Below are positions 55,458 to 64,000 of a stretch of DNA of 64,000 bases, one piece after another. Every line of letters begins with the position of its first letter. Position 1 is the first letter of the stretch. The notes beneath the pieces are model-generated. The model did no database searches, was not told the origin of the DNA, and was given only the letters and a program-made list of their open reading frames with translations. A program made the position numbers and the translations under genes. Source of the DNA: Streptomyces sp. WMMC500 (lineage in GTDB: Bacteria > Actinomycetota > Actinomycetes > Streptomycetales > Streptomycetaceae); assembly GCF_027497195.1 (NCBI RefSeq), contig NZ_CP114905.1, positions 3,644,001 through 3,708,000 on the forward strand, written 5' to 3'.

Positions 55458-57101
55458 TCAGCGGACGAACACCCCCGCGTTCCCGGCCAGGTCCAGGAAG
55501 TACTGCGGCGCCACGCCCAGCACCAGGGTCGCGGCCAGGCCGACGGCGATGGCGGTGACGGTGAACGCGCTCGGCACGGTCACCGCCGGGCCCTCCGGCT
55601 TCGGCTCGCTGAAGAACATCAGCACGATGACCCGTACGTAGAAGAACGCGGCGATGGCCGAGGCGATGACGCCGACGACGACCAGCGGCGTCGCGCCGCC
55701 CTCCGCCGCCGCCTTGAACACCGCGAACTTCCCGGCGAAACCGCTGGTCAGCGGGATGCCCGCGAAGGCCAGCAGGAACACCGCGAAGACCGCGGCGACC
55801 AGCGGCGAACGCCGGCCGAGCCCCGCCCACTTGGACAGGTGCGTCGCCTCGCCGCCCGCGTCCCGCACCAGCGTGACGACGGCGAACGCGCCGAGCGTCA
55901 CGAACGCGTACGCCCCCAGGTAGAACAGCACCGAGGAGATGCCGTCCTCGTTGGCCGCCGTGACGCCCGCGAGGATGAACCCGGCGTGCGCGATCGAGGA
56001 GTACGCCAGCAGCCGCTTCACGTCGGTCTGGGTGATCGCGAGGATCGCGCCGATGATCATCGTGATGATCGCCACGCCCCACATCACCGGCCGCCAGTCC
56101 CACTTCATGCCCGGCAGCACGACGTACAGCAGGCGCAGCAGCGCGCCGAACGCGGCGACCTTGGTGGCCGCGGCCATGTAGCCGGTGACGGGCGTGGGCG
56201 CGCCCTGGTAGACGTCCGGGGTCCACATGTGGAACGGCACGGCGCCGACCTTGAACAGCAGGCCGAGCAGCACCATCGCGCCGCCGATGAGCAGCAGCGC
56301 GTCGTTGCCCATGGTGTCGGCGAGCGCGGGCGTCATGTGCTGCGGGTTGCCCGCGACGACGTCGGCGATCTCGGCGTACTTCACGCTGCCCGAGTAGCCG
56401 TACAGCAGCGCGATGCCGAAGAGCAGGAACGCGGAGGAGAAGGCGCCCAGCAGGAAGTACTTCACCGCCGCCTCCTGCGACATCAGCCGCTTGCGGCGGG
56501 CGACGGCGCAGAGCAGGTACAGCGGCAGGGAGAAGACCTCCAGCGCGATGAAGAGCGTCAGCAGGTCGTTCGCGGCGGGGAAGATGAGCATGCCGCCGGT
56601 CGCGAACATCAGCAGCGGGAACACCTCGGTGGTGGTGAACCCCGCCTTGACCGCGGCCTGTTCGCCCTTGCCGCCGGGCACGGCCGCGGCCTCCGCGGCG
56701 AAGGAGTCGACCTGCTTGCCGTGCGCGGCCGGGTCCAGCCGGCGCTCGGCGAAGGTGAACACCGCGAGCACGCCCACCAGCAGGATCGTGCCCTGGAGGA
56801 AGAGCGCCGGACCGTCGACGGCCAGCGCGCCCATCGCGGCGGTCTGCGCCTCGTCGGTGCCGTGGCCGGTCGCGGCCAGGGCGATGACCGCCCCGAACGC
56901 CGCGGCCATCGCGAGCACGGCGAGCCCGACCTGCACGGCGTACCGGTGCCGCCGGGGCACGAACGCCTCGACGGCGACGCCCAGCACGGCCGCGCCGATC
57001 ACGATCAGCGTGGGCGCCAGCAGGTCGTACTCGATGTGCGGTGCCTCGATCTTGTCGACACCGTCCTGCGCGATCCACAGGCTGTGGACACCCCTACTCA
57101 T
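55458..57101 (-). CDS. nuoN: NADH-quinone oxidoreductase subunit N
   Basis: 547 residues, about 14 helices. EVFPLLMFATGGMLIFPAANDLLTLFIALEVFSLPLYLL, SQEAAVKYFLLGAFSSAFLLFGIALLYG, GLLFKVGAVPFHMWTPDVYQGAPTPVTGYMAAATKVAAF (channel Lys) and VKRLLAYSSIAHAGFIL are intact. An Ala/Gly/Lys-rich loop after helix 4 is longer than in E. coli. It overlaps nuoM by 8 bp. Last gene of the main operon. Confidence 0.96.
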   Translation of the reverse strand: MSRGVHSLWIAQDGVDKIEAPHIEYDLLAPTLIVIGAAVLGVAVEAFVPRRHRYAVQVGLAVLAMAAAFGAVIALAATGHGTDEAQTAAMGALAVDGPALFLQGTILLVGVLAVFTFAERRLDPAAHGKQVDSFAAEAAAVPGGKGEQAAVKAGFTTTEVFPLLMFATGGMLIFPAANDLLTLFIALEVFSLPLYLLCAVARRKRLMSQEAAVKYFLLGAFSSAFLLFGIALLYGYSGSVKYAEIADVVAGNPQHMTPALADTMGNDALLLIGGAMVLLGLLFKVGAVPFHMWTPDVYQGAPTPVTGYMAAATKVAAFGALLRLLYVVLPGMKWDWRPVMWGVAIITMIIGAILAITQTDVKRLLAYSSIAHAGFILAGVTAANEDGISSVLFYLGAYAFVTLGAFAVVTLVRDAGGEATHLSKWAGLGRRSPLVAAVFAVFLLAFAGIPLTSGFAGKFAVFKAAAEGGATPLVVVGVIASAIAAFFYVRVIVLMFFSEPKPEGPAVTVPSAFTVTAIAVGLAATLVLGVAPQYFLDLAGNAGVFVR

Positions 57102-58704
57102 GCGCGGCCTCCACAGGGTTCACATCGGGCTCCGGGTCGGACTTCTGCACGTCGGACATGGTGTGCTCGACGGCCGGGTTGACGATCTCGGTGAGCGGCT
57201 TCGGGTACACGCCGAGGCCGATGAGCAGCGCGATCAGCGGCGCGACCACCAGCATCTCGCGGGCGCGCAGGTCGGGCAGCTTCGCGACGCTCTCGGTGAC
57301 CGGCCCCGTCATCGTCCGCTGGTACAGCACGAGGACGTAGATCGCCGCAAGCACTATCCCGACGGTGGCGATGATGCCGATCGCCGGGTAGCGGCTGAAC
57401 GTGCCCACCAGCACCAGGAACTCGCTCACGAACGGCGCGAGCCCCGGCAGCGACAGCGTGGCCAGACCGCCGATCAGGAAGGTGCCGGCCAGCACCGGCG
57501 CCACCTTCTGCACGCCGCCGTAGTCGGCGATGAGCCGCGAGCCGCGCCGGGAGATGAGGAACCCGGCGACCAGCATCAGCGCGGCGGTGGAGATGCCGTG
57601 GTTGACCATGTACAGCGTCGCCCCGGTGTGGCCCTGGCTGGTCATCGCGAAGATGCCGAGGACGATGAAGCCGAAGTGGGAGATCGAGGCGTACGCGATC
57701 AGCCGCTTCATGTCCCGCTGCCCGATCGCGAGCAGCGCGCCGTACAGGATGCTGACCACCGCGAGCACGAGCACCACCGGCGTCGCCCAGTCGCTCGCCT
57801 CGGGGAAGAGCCCGAGGCAGAAGCGGAGCATCGCGAAGGTGCCGACCTTGTCGACGACCGCGGTGATGAGCACGGCGACCGGGGCGGTCGACTCCCCCAT
57901 CGCGTTGGGCAGCCAGGTGTGCAGCGGCCACAGCGGCGCCTTGATGGCGAAGGCGAAGAAGAAGCCGAGGAAGAGCAGCCGCTCGGTGTTCGTCGACAGC
58001 TCCAGCTCGCCGTTGCCGCGCGCCTGGAGGATCTCCTGGAGCGAGAACGTGCCCGCGCCGAGCTGGTCGTTGGTGACGGCGTACAGCCCGATGACCGCGG
58101 CCAGCATGATGAGGCCGCCGGCCAGGTTGTACAGCAGGAACTTCACGGCCGCGTACGAGCGCTGCCGCGCCGCCTCCTCCTCGCCGTGCTCGTGCGCCTT
58201 GTCCCCGAAGCCGCCGATGAGGAAGTACATCGGGATGAGCATGGCTTCGAAGAAGATGTAGAAGAGGAAGACGTCCGTGGCGAGGAAGCTGATGATCACC
58301 ATCGCCTCGACGGCCAGGATCAGTGCGAAGAAGCCCTGGGTGGGGCGCCAGCGCGACGACGTGGTCCCGACCGGGTCCGCGTCGCGCCAGCCCGCGAGGA
58401 TGACGAACGGGATCAGCAGCGCCGTGAGCGCCACCAGCACGACGGCGATGCCGTCGACCCCCAGCTCGTATCTCACCCCGAAGTCCGCGATCCACGCCCG
58501 CGACTCGGTGAGCTGGAAGCGGTCGCCGTTCGGGTCGAAGCGGACCGCGATCACCGCGGCCAGCACCAGCGTCGCCAGCGACACGCCCAGCGCGAGCCAC
58601 TTGGCCAGCTCGCGCCTGGCCGCGGGTACGGCGGCGGTGGCGATCGCGCCCACGGCCGGAACCGCCGCGGTGATCGTCAGCAGCGGGAAGGAAGTGTCAG
58701 CCAT
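57094..58704 (-). CDS. nuoM: NADH-quinone oxidoreductase subunit M
   Basis: 536 residues. [45 protein letters not shown] (Glu), FFFAFAIKAPLWPLHTWLPNAMGESTAPVAVLITAVVDKVGTF (Lys) and MKRLIAYASISHFGFIVLGIFA mark a complete antiporter-like subunit. It starts 4 bp after the nuoL stop. The stop is TAG. Confidence 0.96.
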   Translation of the reverse strand: MADTSFPLLTITAAVPAVGAIATAAVPAARRELAKWLALGVSLATLVLAAVIAVRFDPNGDRFQLTESRAWIADFGVRYELGVDGIAVVLVALTALLIPFVILAGWRDADPVGTTSSRWRPTQGFFALILAVEAMVIISFLATDVFLFYIFFEAMLIPMYFLIGGFGDKAHEHGEEEAARQRSYAAVKFLLYNLAGGLIMLAAVIGLYAVTNDQLGAGTFSLQEILQARGNGELELSTNTERLLFLGFFFAFAIKAPLWPLHTWLPNAMGESTAPVAVLITAVVDKVGTFAMLRFCLGLFPEASDWATPVVLVLAVVSILYGALLAIGQRDMKRLIAYASISHFGFIVLGIFAMTSQGHTGATLYMVNHGISTAALMLVAGFLISRRGSRLIADYGGVQKVAPVLAGTFLIGGLATLSLPGLAPFVSEFLVLVGTFSRYPAIGIIATVGIVLAAIYVLVLYQRTMTGPVTESVAKLPDLRAREMLVVAPLIALLIGLGVYPKPLTEIVNPAVEHTMSDVQKSDPEPDVNPVEAAHE

Positions 58705-58708
58705 GGGT

Positions 58709-60610
58709 TCAGACCGCCCTCATCAGCAGGGTGGCGGCGATGAGGACCACCGCGCCCCCGAACATCGAGACCGCGTAGCTGCGGGCGTAGCCGTTCTGGA
58801 TCCGCCGCATCCGGGCGGAGAGCCCGCCGAACGCCGCCGCGGTTCCGTTGACGATGCCGTCGACCAGCTTGTGGTCCAGGTAGACCAGGCCGCGGGTCAG
58901 GTACTCGCCGGGCTTGACCAGCGCCACGTGGTTGAAGTCGTCCTGCAGCAGGTCGCGCCGGGCGGCGCGGGTGAGCAGGGAGCCGCGCGGTGCCGCGGCG
59001 GGGACCGGGCGGCGGCCGTACTGCAGCCAGGCCACCGCGACGCCGAGCACCATGCAGGTGACGGTGGCGCCGGTGACCAGCCCGACGCTCAGGCCCTCCG
59101 GCAGGTGGCCGTGCTCGAAGCCGGTGACGGGCTCCAGCCAGTGCACGAACCGCTCGCCGATGTCGAAGAACGCGCCCGCGCCGACCGAGCCGACGGCCAG
59201 CAGCATCATCGGGATCGTCATGGACTTCGGCGACTCGTGCGGGTGCGGCATGTCGCCGTTCGCGTCCGGCTTCCAGCGCTTCTCGCCGAAGAACGTCAGG
59301 AGCATCACGCGCGTCATGTAGTACGCGGTGATCGCCGCGCCCAGCAGCGCGGCGCCGCCCAGGATCCAGCCCTGCGTGCCGCCCTTGGCGAACGCGGCCT
59401 CGATGATGGCGTCCTTGGAGAAGAAGCCCGACAGGCCCGGGAAGCCGATGATCGCCAGATAGCCGAGGCCGAACGTGACGAACGTGATCGGCATGTACTT
59501 CCTGAGGCCCCCGTACTTGCGCATGTCGACCTCGTCGTTCATGCCGTGCATGACGGAGCCCGCGCCGAGGAAGAGCCCGGCCTTGAAGAAGCCGTGCGTC
59601 ACCAGGTGCATGATCGCGAAGGCGTAGCCGATCGGGCCGAGGCCGGCGGCCAGCACCATGTAGCCGATCTGCGACATCGTCGAGCCGGCCAGCGCCTTCT
59701 TGATGTCGTCCTTCGCGCAACCGACGATCGCACCGAAGAGCAGCGTGACCGCGCCGACGACCGTGACGACGAGCTGCGCGTCCGGCGCCGCCTCGAAGAT
59801 CGCGCCGGAGCGGACGATCAAGTAGACGCCGGCGGTCACCATCGTCGCGGCGTGGATCAGCGCGGAGACCGGCGTGGGGCCCTCCATCGCGTCGCCCAGC
59901 CAGGACTGCAGCGGCACCTGCGCCGACTTGCCGCACGCCGCGAGCAGCAGCATCAGCCCGATCGCCGTCAGCTTGCCCTCGCTCGTCTCGCCGACCGAGT
60001 TCATCACCGGCTCGAACGCGAAGGTGCCGAAGGTGACGAACATCAGCATGATCGCGATGGACAGGCCGACGTCGCCGACACGGTTGACGATGAACGCCTT
60101 CTTCGCCGCCGTCGCCGCGGTCGGCTTGTGCTGCCAGAAGCCGATCAGCAGATACGAGGCGAGACCGACGCCCTCCCAGCCGACGTACAGCAGCAGGAAG
60201 TTGTCCGCGAGGACGAGCAGCAGCATCGCCGCGAGGAAGAGGTTCAGATAGCCGAAGAACCGGCGGCGGCGCTCGTCGTGCTCCATGTAGCCCACGGAGT
60301 ACAGGTGGATGAGCGAGCCGACGCCGGTGATCAGCAGCACGAACGTCATCGAGAGCTGGTCGAGCTGGAACGCCGCTTCCGCCTGGAACCCCTCGACCGG
60401 AATCCAGGTGAAGAGGTGGCTGTGCAGCGCCCGCTCCTCGCCGTCCTTGCCGAGCATGTCGGCGAAGAGGACGAGGCCGAGGACGAACGAGGTGAAGGCC
60501 AGTCCGGTACCGAGCCAGTGGCCCGTACGGTCCAGCCTCCGCCCGCCGCAGAGCAGCACCGCCGCGCCGAGGAGCGGCGCCGCGACGAGCAATCCGATGA
60601 GTGACTCCAC
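58709..60610 (-). CDS. nuoL: NADH-quinone oxidoreductase subunit L
   Basis: 633 residues. [106 protein letters not shown], and a C-terminal lateral helix ending in [26 protein letters not shown] start at 60608-60610, 12 bp after the nuoK stop. Confidence 0.96.
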   Translation of the reverse strand: MESLIGLLVAAPLLGAAVLLCGGRRLDRTGHWLGTGLAFTSFVLGLVLFADMLGKDGEERALHSHLFTWIPVEGFQAEAAFQLDQLSMTFVLLITGVGSLIHLYSVGYMEHDERRRRFFGYLNLFLAAMLLLVLADNFLLLYVGWEGVGLASYLLIGFWQHKPTAATAAKKAFIVNRVGDVGLSIAIMLMFVTFGTFAFEPVMNSVGETSEGKLTAIGLMLLLAACGKSAQVPLQSWLGDAMEGPTPVSALIHAATMVTAGVYLIVRSGAIFEAAPDAQLVVTVVGAVTLLFGAIVGCAKDDIKKALAGSTMSQIGYMVLAAGLGPIGYAFAIMHLVTHGFFKAGLFLGAGSVMHGMNDEVDMRKYGGLRKYMPITFVTFGLGYLAIIGFPGLSGFFSKDAIIEAAFAKGGTQGWILGGAALLGAAITAYYMTRVMLLTFFGEKRWKPDANGDMPHPHESPKSMTIPMMLLAVGSVGAGAFFDIGERFVHWLEPVTGFEHGHLPEGLSVGLVTGATVTCMVLGVAVAWLQYGRRPVPAAAPRGSLLTRAARRDLLQDDFNHVALVKPGEYLTRGLVYLDHKLVDGIVNGTAAAFGGLSARMRRIQNGYARSYAVSMFGGAVVLIAATLLMRAV

Positions 60611-60622
60611 TGGTGCGTCCCC

Positions 60623-60922
60623 TTACAGCTTCATCAAAGCGGCGTCGTCGACCGAGGCCGAGTGGCGGGAGCGGTAGAACGACACGATGATCGCCAGGCC
60701 GACCACGACCTCCGCGGCGGCGACGACCATGGTGAAGAAGGCGACGATCTGGCCGTCGAGGTTCCCGTGCATCCGGGAGAACGTGATCAGCGTGAGGTTG
60801 CAGGCGTTCAGCATCAGCTCGATGCACATGAACACCACGATGGCGTTCCGCCTGATGACCACCCCGGCCGCGCCGATCGTGAACAGCAGCGCGGCAAGAT
60901 ACAGGTAGTTGACCGGGTTCAC
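60623..60922 (-). CDS. nuoK: NADH-quinone oxidoreductase subunit K
   Basis: 99 residues, the standard length. Three helices with Glu in [20 protein letters not shown] and [23 protein letters not shown]. The GTG overlaps the nuoJ stop as GTGA. Confidence 0.96.
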   Translation of the reverse strand: MNPVNYLYLAALLFTIGAAGVVIRRNAIVVFMCIELMLNACNLTLITFSRMHGNLDGQIVAFFTMVVAAAEVVVGLAIIVSFYRSRHSASVDDAALMKL

Positions 60923-61803
60923 TCGCCCTCTCCCTTTCCGGCCTTACCGCCGGCGTTCGCGCTGACGGGGCCGTCCCCGTCGTCGTCGCCGGTGTCCGGT
61001 TCCAGGGCCTTGCCGTGGTAGTCGGCGGTGCGCTGCTCTATGGCCGCGAGATCCGCCAGCGCCTGCGCGGAGACGTCCCGGATCTGGCGGCGCTCGCGCA
61101 GCGTGCGGTTGACGGTCAGCTCGGACGGCGTGCCGTCGGGCAGCAGCGCCGGGATGTCCACCGCGTTGTGCCGGGCGTAGACGCCGGGCGCGGGCATCGG
61201 CGGCACCTGGACGCCGTCGCGTACGCGCTGGGCGGCCTGTTCGCGCTGGGTCCGCGAGGGCTCCGTCTTCTCGCGGTGGGTGAGGACCATGCCCGCCACC
61301 GCCGCGGTGATCAGCAGCGCGCCGGTCAGCTCGAAGGCGAAGACGTAGTCGCGGAAGATCAGCGCCGCCAGGCCGTCGACGTTGCCGCCGGCGTTGGCGT
61401 CTCCGAGCCCCTCGAAGGTGCTGAGGCTCGCGTTGCCGATGCCGGCCATCAGCAGCACGCCGAAGCCGATGCCGCAGAGCATCGCCAGCCAGCGCTGGCC
61501 CTTGATGGTCTCCTTCAGCGAGTCCGCCGCGCTGATGCCGACGAGCATGAGCACGAAGAGGAAGAGCATCATGACCGCGCCGGTGTAGACGACGATCTGG
61601 ACGACGCCGAGGAAGTACGCGCCGTTGGCGAGATAGAAGACCGCCAGGATCACCATCGTCCCGGCGAGGCAGAGCGCCGAGTGCACCGACTTCTTCATCA
61701 TCACGGTGCCCAGCGCACCGGCGACGGCGAAGATGGCCAGCACCCAGAACTGGGTCGCCTCCCCGGTGGACGTGGTGTAGCCGGCCTGGGCGAGGGCGTT
61801 CAT
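60919..61803 (-). CDS. nuoJ: NADH-quinone oxidoreductase subunit J
   Basis: 294 residues. The five-helix core ([69 protein letters not shown]) is followed by an unusual charged C-terminal extension of about 100 residues containing [39 protein letters not shown], typical of actinomycete NuoJ. ATGA overlap with nuoI. Confidence 0.95.
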   Translation of the reverse strand: MNALAQAGYTTSTGEATQFWVLAIFAVAGALGTVMMKKSVHSALCLAGTMVILAVFYLANGAYFLGVVQIVVYTGAVMMLFLFVLMLVGISAADSLKETIKGQRWLAMLCGIGFGVLLMAGIGNASLSTFEGLGDANAGGNVDGLAALIFRDYVFAFELTGALLITAAVAGMVLTHREKTEPSRTQREQAAQRVRDGVQVPPMPAPGVYARHNAVDIPALLPDGTPSELTVNRTLRERRQIRDVSAQALADLAAIEQRTADYHGKALEPDTGDDDGDGPVSANAGGKAGKGEGE

Positions 61804-62414
61804 GCCTGGGCTCCTTCGGAGTGCGGCTCCGGCTCCGGCGCCGGCTCGCCCTTGCTGACGGCGACCTGGCGCTCCGTACCCGGGGCGGCCTCGGTGACGA
61901 GGCCGCTGTAGTAGTCCTTCTCCGTCATCCCCGGGTAGACGGCGTGCGGCGAGTCGACCATGCCGTCCTGGAGGCCGGCGAGCAGCTCGTCCTTGGTGTA
62001 GATGAGCGACTCGCGGCTGCTGTCGGCCAGCTCGTACTCGTTGGTCATGGTCAGCGCCCGGGTCGGGCACGCCTCGACGCACAGCCCGCACAGGATGCAG
62101 CGCAGGTAGTTGATCTGGTAGACGCGGCCGTAGCGCTCACCCGGCGAGTAGCGCTCCTCCTCGGTGTTGTCCGCGCCCTCGACGTAGATCGCGTCCGCCG
62201 GACAGGCCCACGCGCACAGCTCGCAGCCGATGCACTTCTCCAGCCCGTCCGGGTGCCGGTTGAGCTGGTGGCGGCCGTGGAAGCGGGGCGCCGTCGGCTT
62301 CTTGTACTCGGGGTACTGCTCGGTCAGCCGCTTCTTGAACATGGCCTTGAAGGTCACGCCGAAGCCGGCCAGCGGGTTGACGAAACCCTGCTTGTCCTTC
62401 TTCTCGTCAGCCAT
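61800..62414 (-). CDS. nuoI: NADH-quinone oxidoreductase subunit I (2 x 4Fe-4S)
   Basis: 204 residues. Ferredoxin motifs [16 protein letters not shown] and [16 protein letters not shown], eight Cys intact, with the NuoI linker [29 protein letters not shown] between them. It links NuoG to the NuoB cluster. It overlaps nuoH by 8 bp. Confidence 0.97.
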   Translation of the reverse strand: MADEKKDKQGFVNPLAGFGVTFKAMFKKRLTEQYPEYKKPTAPRFHGRHQLNRHPDGLEKCIGCELCAWACPADAIYVEGADNTEEERYSPGERYGRVYQINYLRCILCGLCVEACPTRALTMTNEYELADSSRESLIYTKDELLAGLQDGMVDSPHAVYPGMTEKDYYSGLVTEAAPGTERQVAVSKGEPAPEPEPHSEGAQA

Positions 62415-63789
62415 TGTCGGCCTCCTCAGTGTCGCCTCCGGGGCCGTTCGTGCCCACCAGCTCGCGCTCGCGGCGCGACGGGCGGCGGGGCACGGGCGGC
62501 AGGGTCTGACCCGGCAGCGGCGGCACGGGGTAGCCGCCCTCCGTGGGGTCGAACTCCGGCTTGGGCTTGGCCGCCTCGCGGGCGGCCTCCTCCTTCTCCT
62601 TGCGGTCGCGGAACATGTCCGCGACGAAGGACAGCAGCAGGATCACCAGCAGCCCGCCGGCGATGTAGAGCACGATCTCGGTGAAGTCCACGTCCTCGTT
62701 GCGCAGCGCCCGGACGGTGGCGACCAGCATCAGCCAGACCATGGAGACCGGGATGAGGACCTTCCAGCCCAGCTTCATGAACTGGTCGTAGCGCACCCGT
62801 GGGAGCGAGCCGCGCAGCCAGACGAAGCCGAAGAGGCACACGACGACCTTGCCGGTGAACCACAGCATCGGCCACCAGCCGGTGTTGGCGCCCTCCCACA
62901 CGGTGCTGATCGGCGCGGGCGCGCGCCAGCCGCCGAGGAAGAGCGTGACCGCCACCGCGGAGAGCGTCACCATGTGCACGTACTCGGAGAGCATGAACAT
63001 CGCGAACTTGATCGACGAGTACTCGGTGGAGTAACCGGCGACCAGGTCGCCCTCGGACTCCGGCATGTCGAAGGGCAGCCGGTGCGACTCGCCGACCATC
63101 GCGACGAGGTAGACGAGGAACGACACCGGCAGCAGGATCGCGAACCACCGGTCGTCCTGGGCCGCGACGATCTCCGAGGTCGACAGCGACCCGGAGTAGA
63201 GGAACACCGCGGCGAAGGACAGGCCCATCGCGACCTCGTACGAGATCACCTGGGCCGTCGCGCGGACGCCGCCGAGCAGCGGGTACGTCGAGTTGGACGC
63301 CCAGCCGGCGAGGACGACGCCGTAGGCGGCGATGGAGGCGGTGGCCAGCACGTACAGCATGGCGACCGGGAGGTCCGTGAGCTGCAGCGCGGTGCGCTCG
63401 CCGAAGATCGACACCTGGTTGTCGGCGGGGCCGAAGGGGATGACCGCGATGGCCATGAAGGCGGGGATGGCGGCGAGGAGCGGCGCCAGGATGTAGACCG
63501 CCTTGTCGGCGCCCTTGACGATGATGTCCTCTTTGAGCATCAGCTTCACGCCGTCGGCGAGCGACTGCAGCAGGCCCCAGGGGCCGTGCCGGTTCGGGCC
63601 GATGCGGAGCTGCATCCAGCCCAGGACCTTGCGCTCGAAGACGATCGAGATGAGGACCGTCACCATCAGGAACGCGAAGCAGAAGACGGCCTTGAGGAGG
63701 ATCAGCCACCAGGGGTCGCCCCCGAAGTAGCCGAGTTCGTCCGCGGCGAGGACGCTTGCGCCGTGCGCCGCGGGTGCGCTTGCGATCAC
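62407..63789 (-). CDS. nuoH: NADH-quinone oxidoreductase subunit H
   Basis: 460 residues, about nine helices. [81 protein letters not shown] (acidic quinone loop) and [22 protein letters not shown] are diagnostic. A charged tail of about 75 residues (from [17 protein letters not shown]) is common in actinobacteria. GGAGG lies 9 bases before the GTG; 52 bp separate it from nuoG. Confidence 0.96.
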   Translation of the reverse strand: MIASAPAAHGASVLAADELGYFGGDPWWLILLKAVFCFAFLMVTVLISIVFERKVLGWMQLRIGPNRHGPWGLLQSLADGVKLMLKEDIIVKGADKAVYILAPLLAAIPAFMAIAVIPFGPADNQVSIFGERTALQLTDLPVAMLYVLATASIAAYGVVLAGWASNSTYPLLGGVRATAQVISYEVAMGLSFAAVFLYSGSLSTSEIVAAQDDRWFAILLPVSFLVYLVAMVGESHRLPFDMPESEGDLVAGYSTEYSSIKFAMFMLSEYVHMVTLSAVAVTLFLGGWRAPAPISTVWEGANTGWWPMLWFTGKVVVCLFGFVWLRGSLPRVRYDQFMKLGWKVLIPVSMVWLMLVATVRALRNEDVDFTEIVLYIAGGLLVILLLSFVADMFRDRKEKEEAAREAAKPKPEFDPTEGGYPVPPLPGQTLPPVPRRPSRRERELVGTNGPGGDTEEADNG

Positions 63790-63841
63790 CGTCGTGCCTC
63801 CGTCGTGTACGCAGCTACGCAGGTTCGCGTCCGCATCGCGG

Positions 63842-64000
63842 TCACGCTTCGACCTCCTTGGATACGGCGGAAACCTGAACCAGGTCGCCGGGGTTCGCGC
63901 CCGTCGCCGCGGCCACGCCCGGGGTCGTCGACTGCAGCGGCAGCCACACGACCTGGTCGGGCAGCTCCGCGGTGACCCGCAGGGGGAGCGTCACCGTGCC
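63842..64000 (-). CDS. nuoG: NADH-quinone oxidoreductase subunit G, C-terminal end
   Basis: The last 52 codons before TGA at 63844-63842: [24 protein letters not shown], then [28 protein letters not shown]. This matches the molybdopterin-dinucleotide-binding-like end of actinobacterial NuoG (DxVVWLPxxS and a closing GDLV strand). The rest, including the iron-sulfur domains, lies beyond the right edge. Confidence 0.85.
   Translation of the reverse strand, partial: GTVTLPLRVTAELPDQVVWLPLQSTTPGVAAATGANPGDLVQVSAVSKEVEA

Overview
The window is high-GC actinomycete chromosome, almost certainly Streptomyces or a close relative. Grounds: strong G/C bias at third codon positions, many GTG starts and ATGA/GTGA stop-start overlaps, only one TTA codon seen in any annotated gene, AfsR-type BTAD/NB-ARC regulators, the tRNA-Thr / tRNA-Met / rpmG / MaoC-pair block, and two separate nuo clusters with htpX, a kinase pair and korAB beside the smaller one. 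No insertion sequence, prophage, CRISPR array or rRNA was seen.

Layout. 1-13056 is accessory: a DUF2255 end, a Sel1/TPR protein, a BTAD/NB-ARC regulator with a coupled 58-codon ORF, a DrrAB-type ABC exporter, a deaminase, an Rrf2 regulator, an MFS pump, a SLATT-like protein with a TTA codon, a VOC-ArsR-SRPBCC operon behind a 28-bp palindrome, an NAD(P)-binding protein and a degenerate amidohydrolase. 13407-14982 holds tRNA-Thr(GGT), tRNA-Met(CAT), rpmG and a MaoC dehydratase pair. 15092-17190 is a TetR regulator and its DHA2 pump with matching operators. 17329-19843 has a YccF protein and two exported proteins. 19909-25743 has a DHA2 pump and a flavodoxin-fold reductase divergent from a second BTAD/NB-ARC regulator.

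25837-37170 (minus) is htpX and a ten-gene complex-I-like operon, nuoA2 B2 C2 H2 I2 J2 K2 L2 M2 N2. It has no nuoD, E, F or G, and nuoC2 carries a disordered tail of about 320 residues. 37454-40901 (plus) is two paralogous histidine kinases and one LuxR-type response regulator. 41175-44121 is the ferredoxin-linked 2-oxoacid oxidoreductase korAB. 44156-55415 holds the qorR/qorB redox pair, rarD, a methyltransferase, an unrecognised membrane protein coupled to an APH(3')-type kinase, a NUDIX protein, a CGNR regulator divergent from a VOC protein, a LolA/RseB-like protein, a polyprenyl diphosphate synthase and fumarylacetoacetase. 55458-64000 (minus) is the end of the main respiratory nuo operon, nuoG (partial) to nuoN.

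The common theme of the second half is respiration: two NADH-dehydrogenase-type clusters, a ferredoxin-reducing enzyme, a polyprenyl synthase that could make the menaquinone side chain, and a redox-sensing HxlR switch. The points most worth following are the Nuo2 module without D/E/F/G next to korAB, the two-kinase/one-regulator locus with a shared 21-bp upstream element, the amidohydrolase that has lost catalytic residues, the TTA-containing SLATT gene, and low-complexity insertions in many otherwise ordinary proteins.
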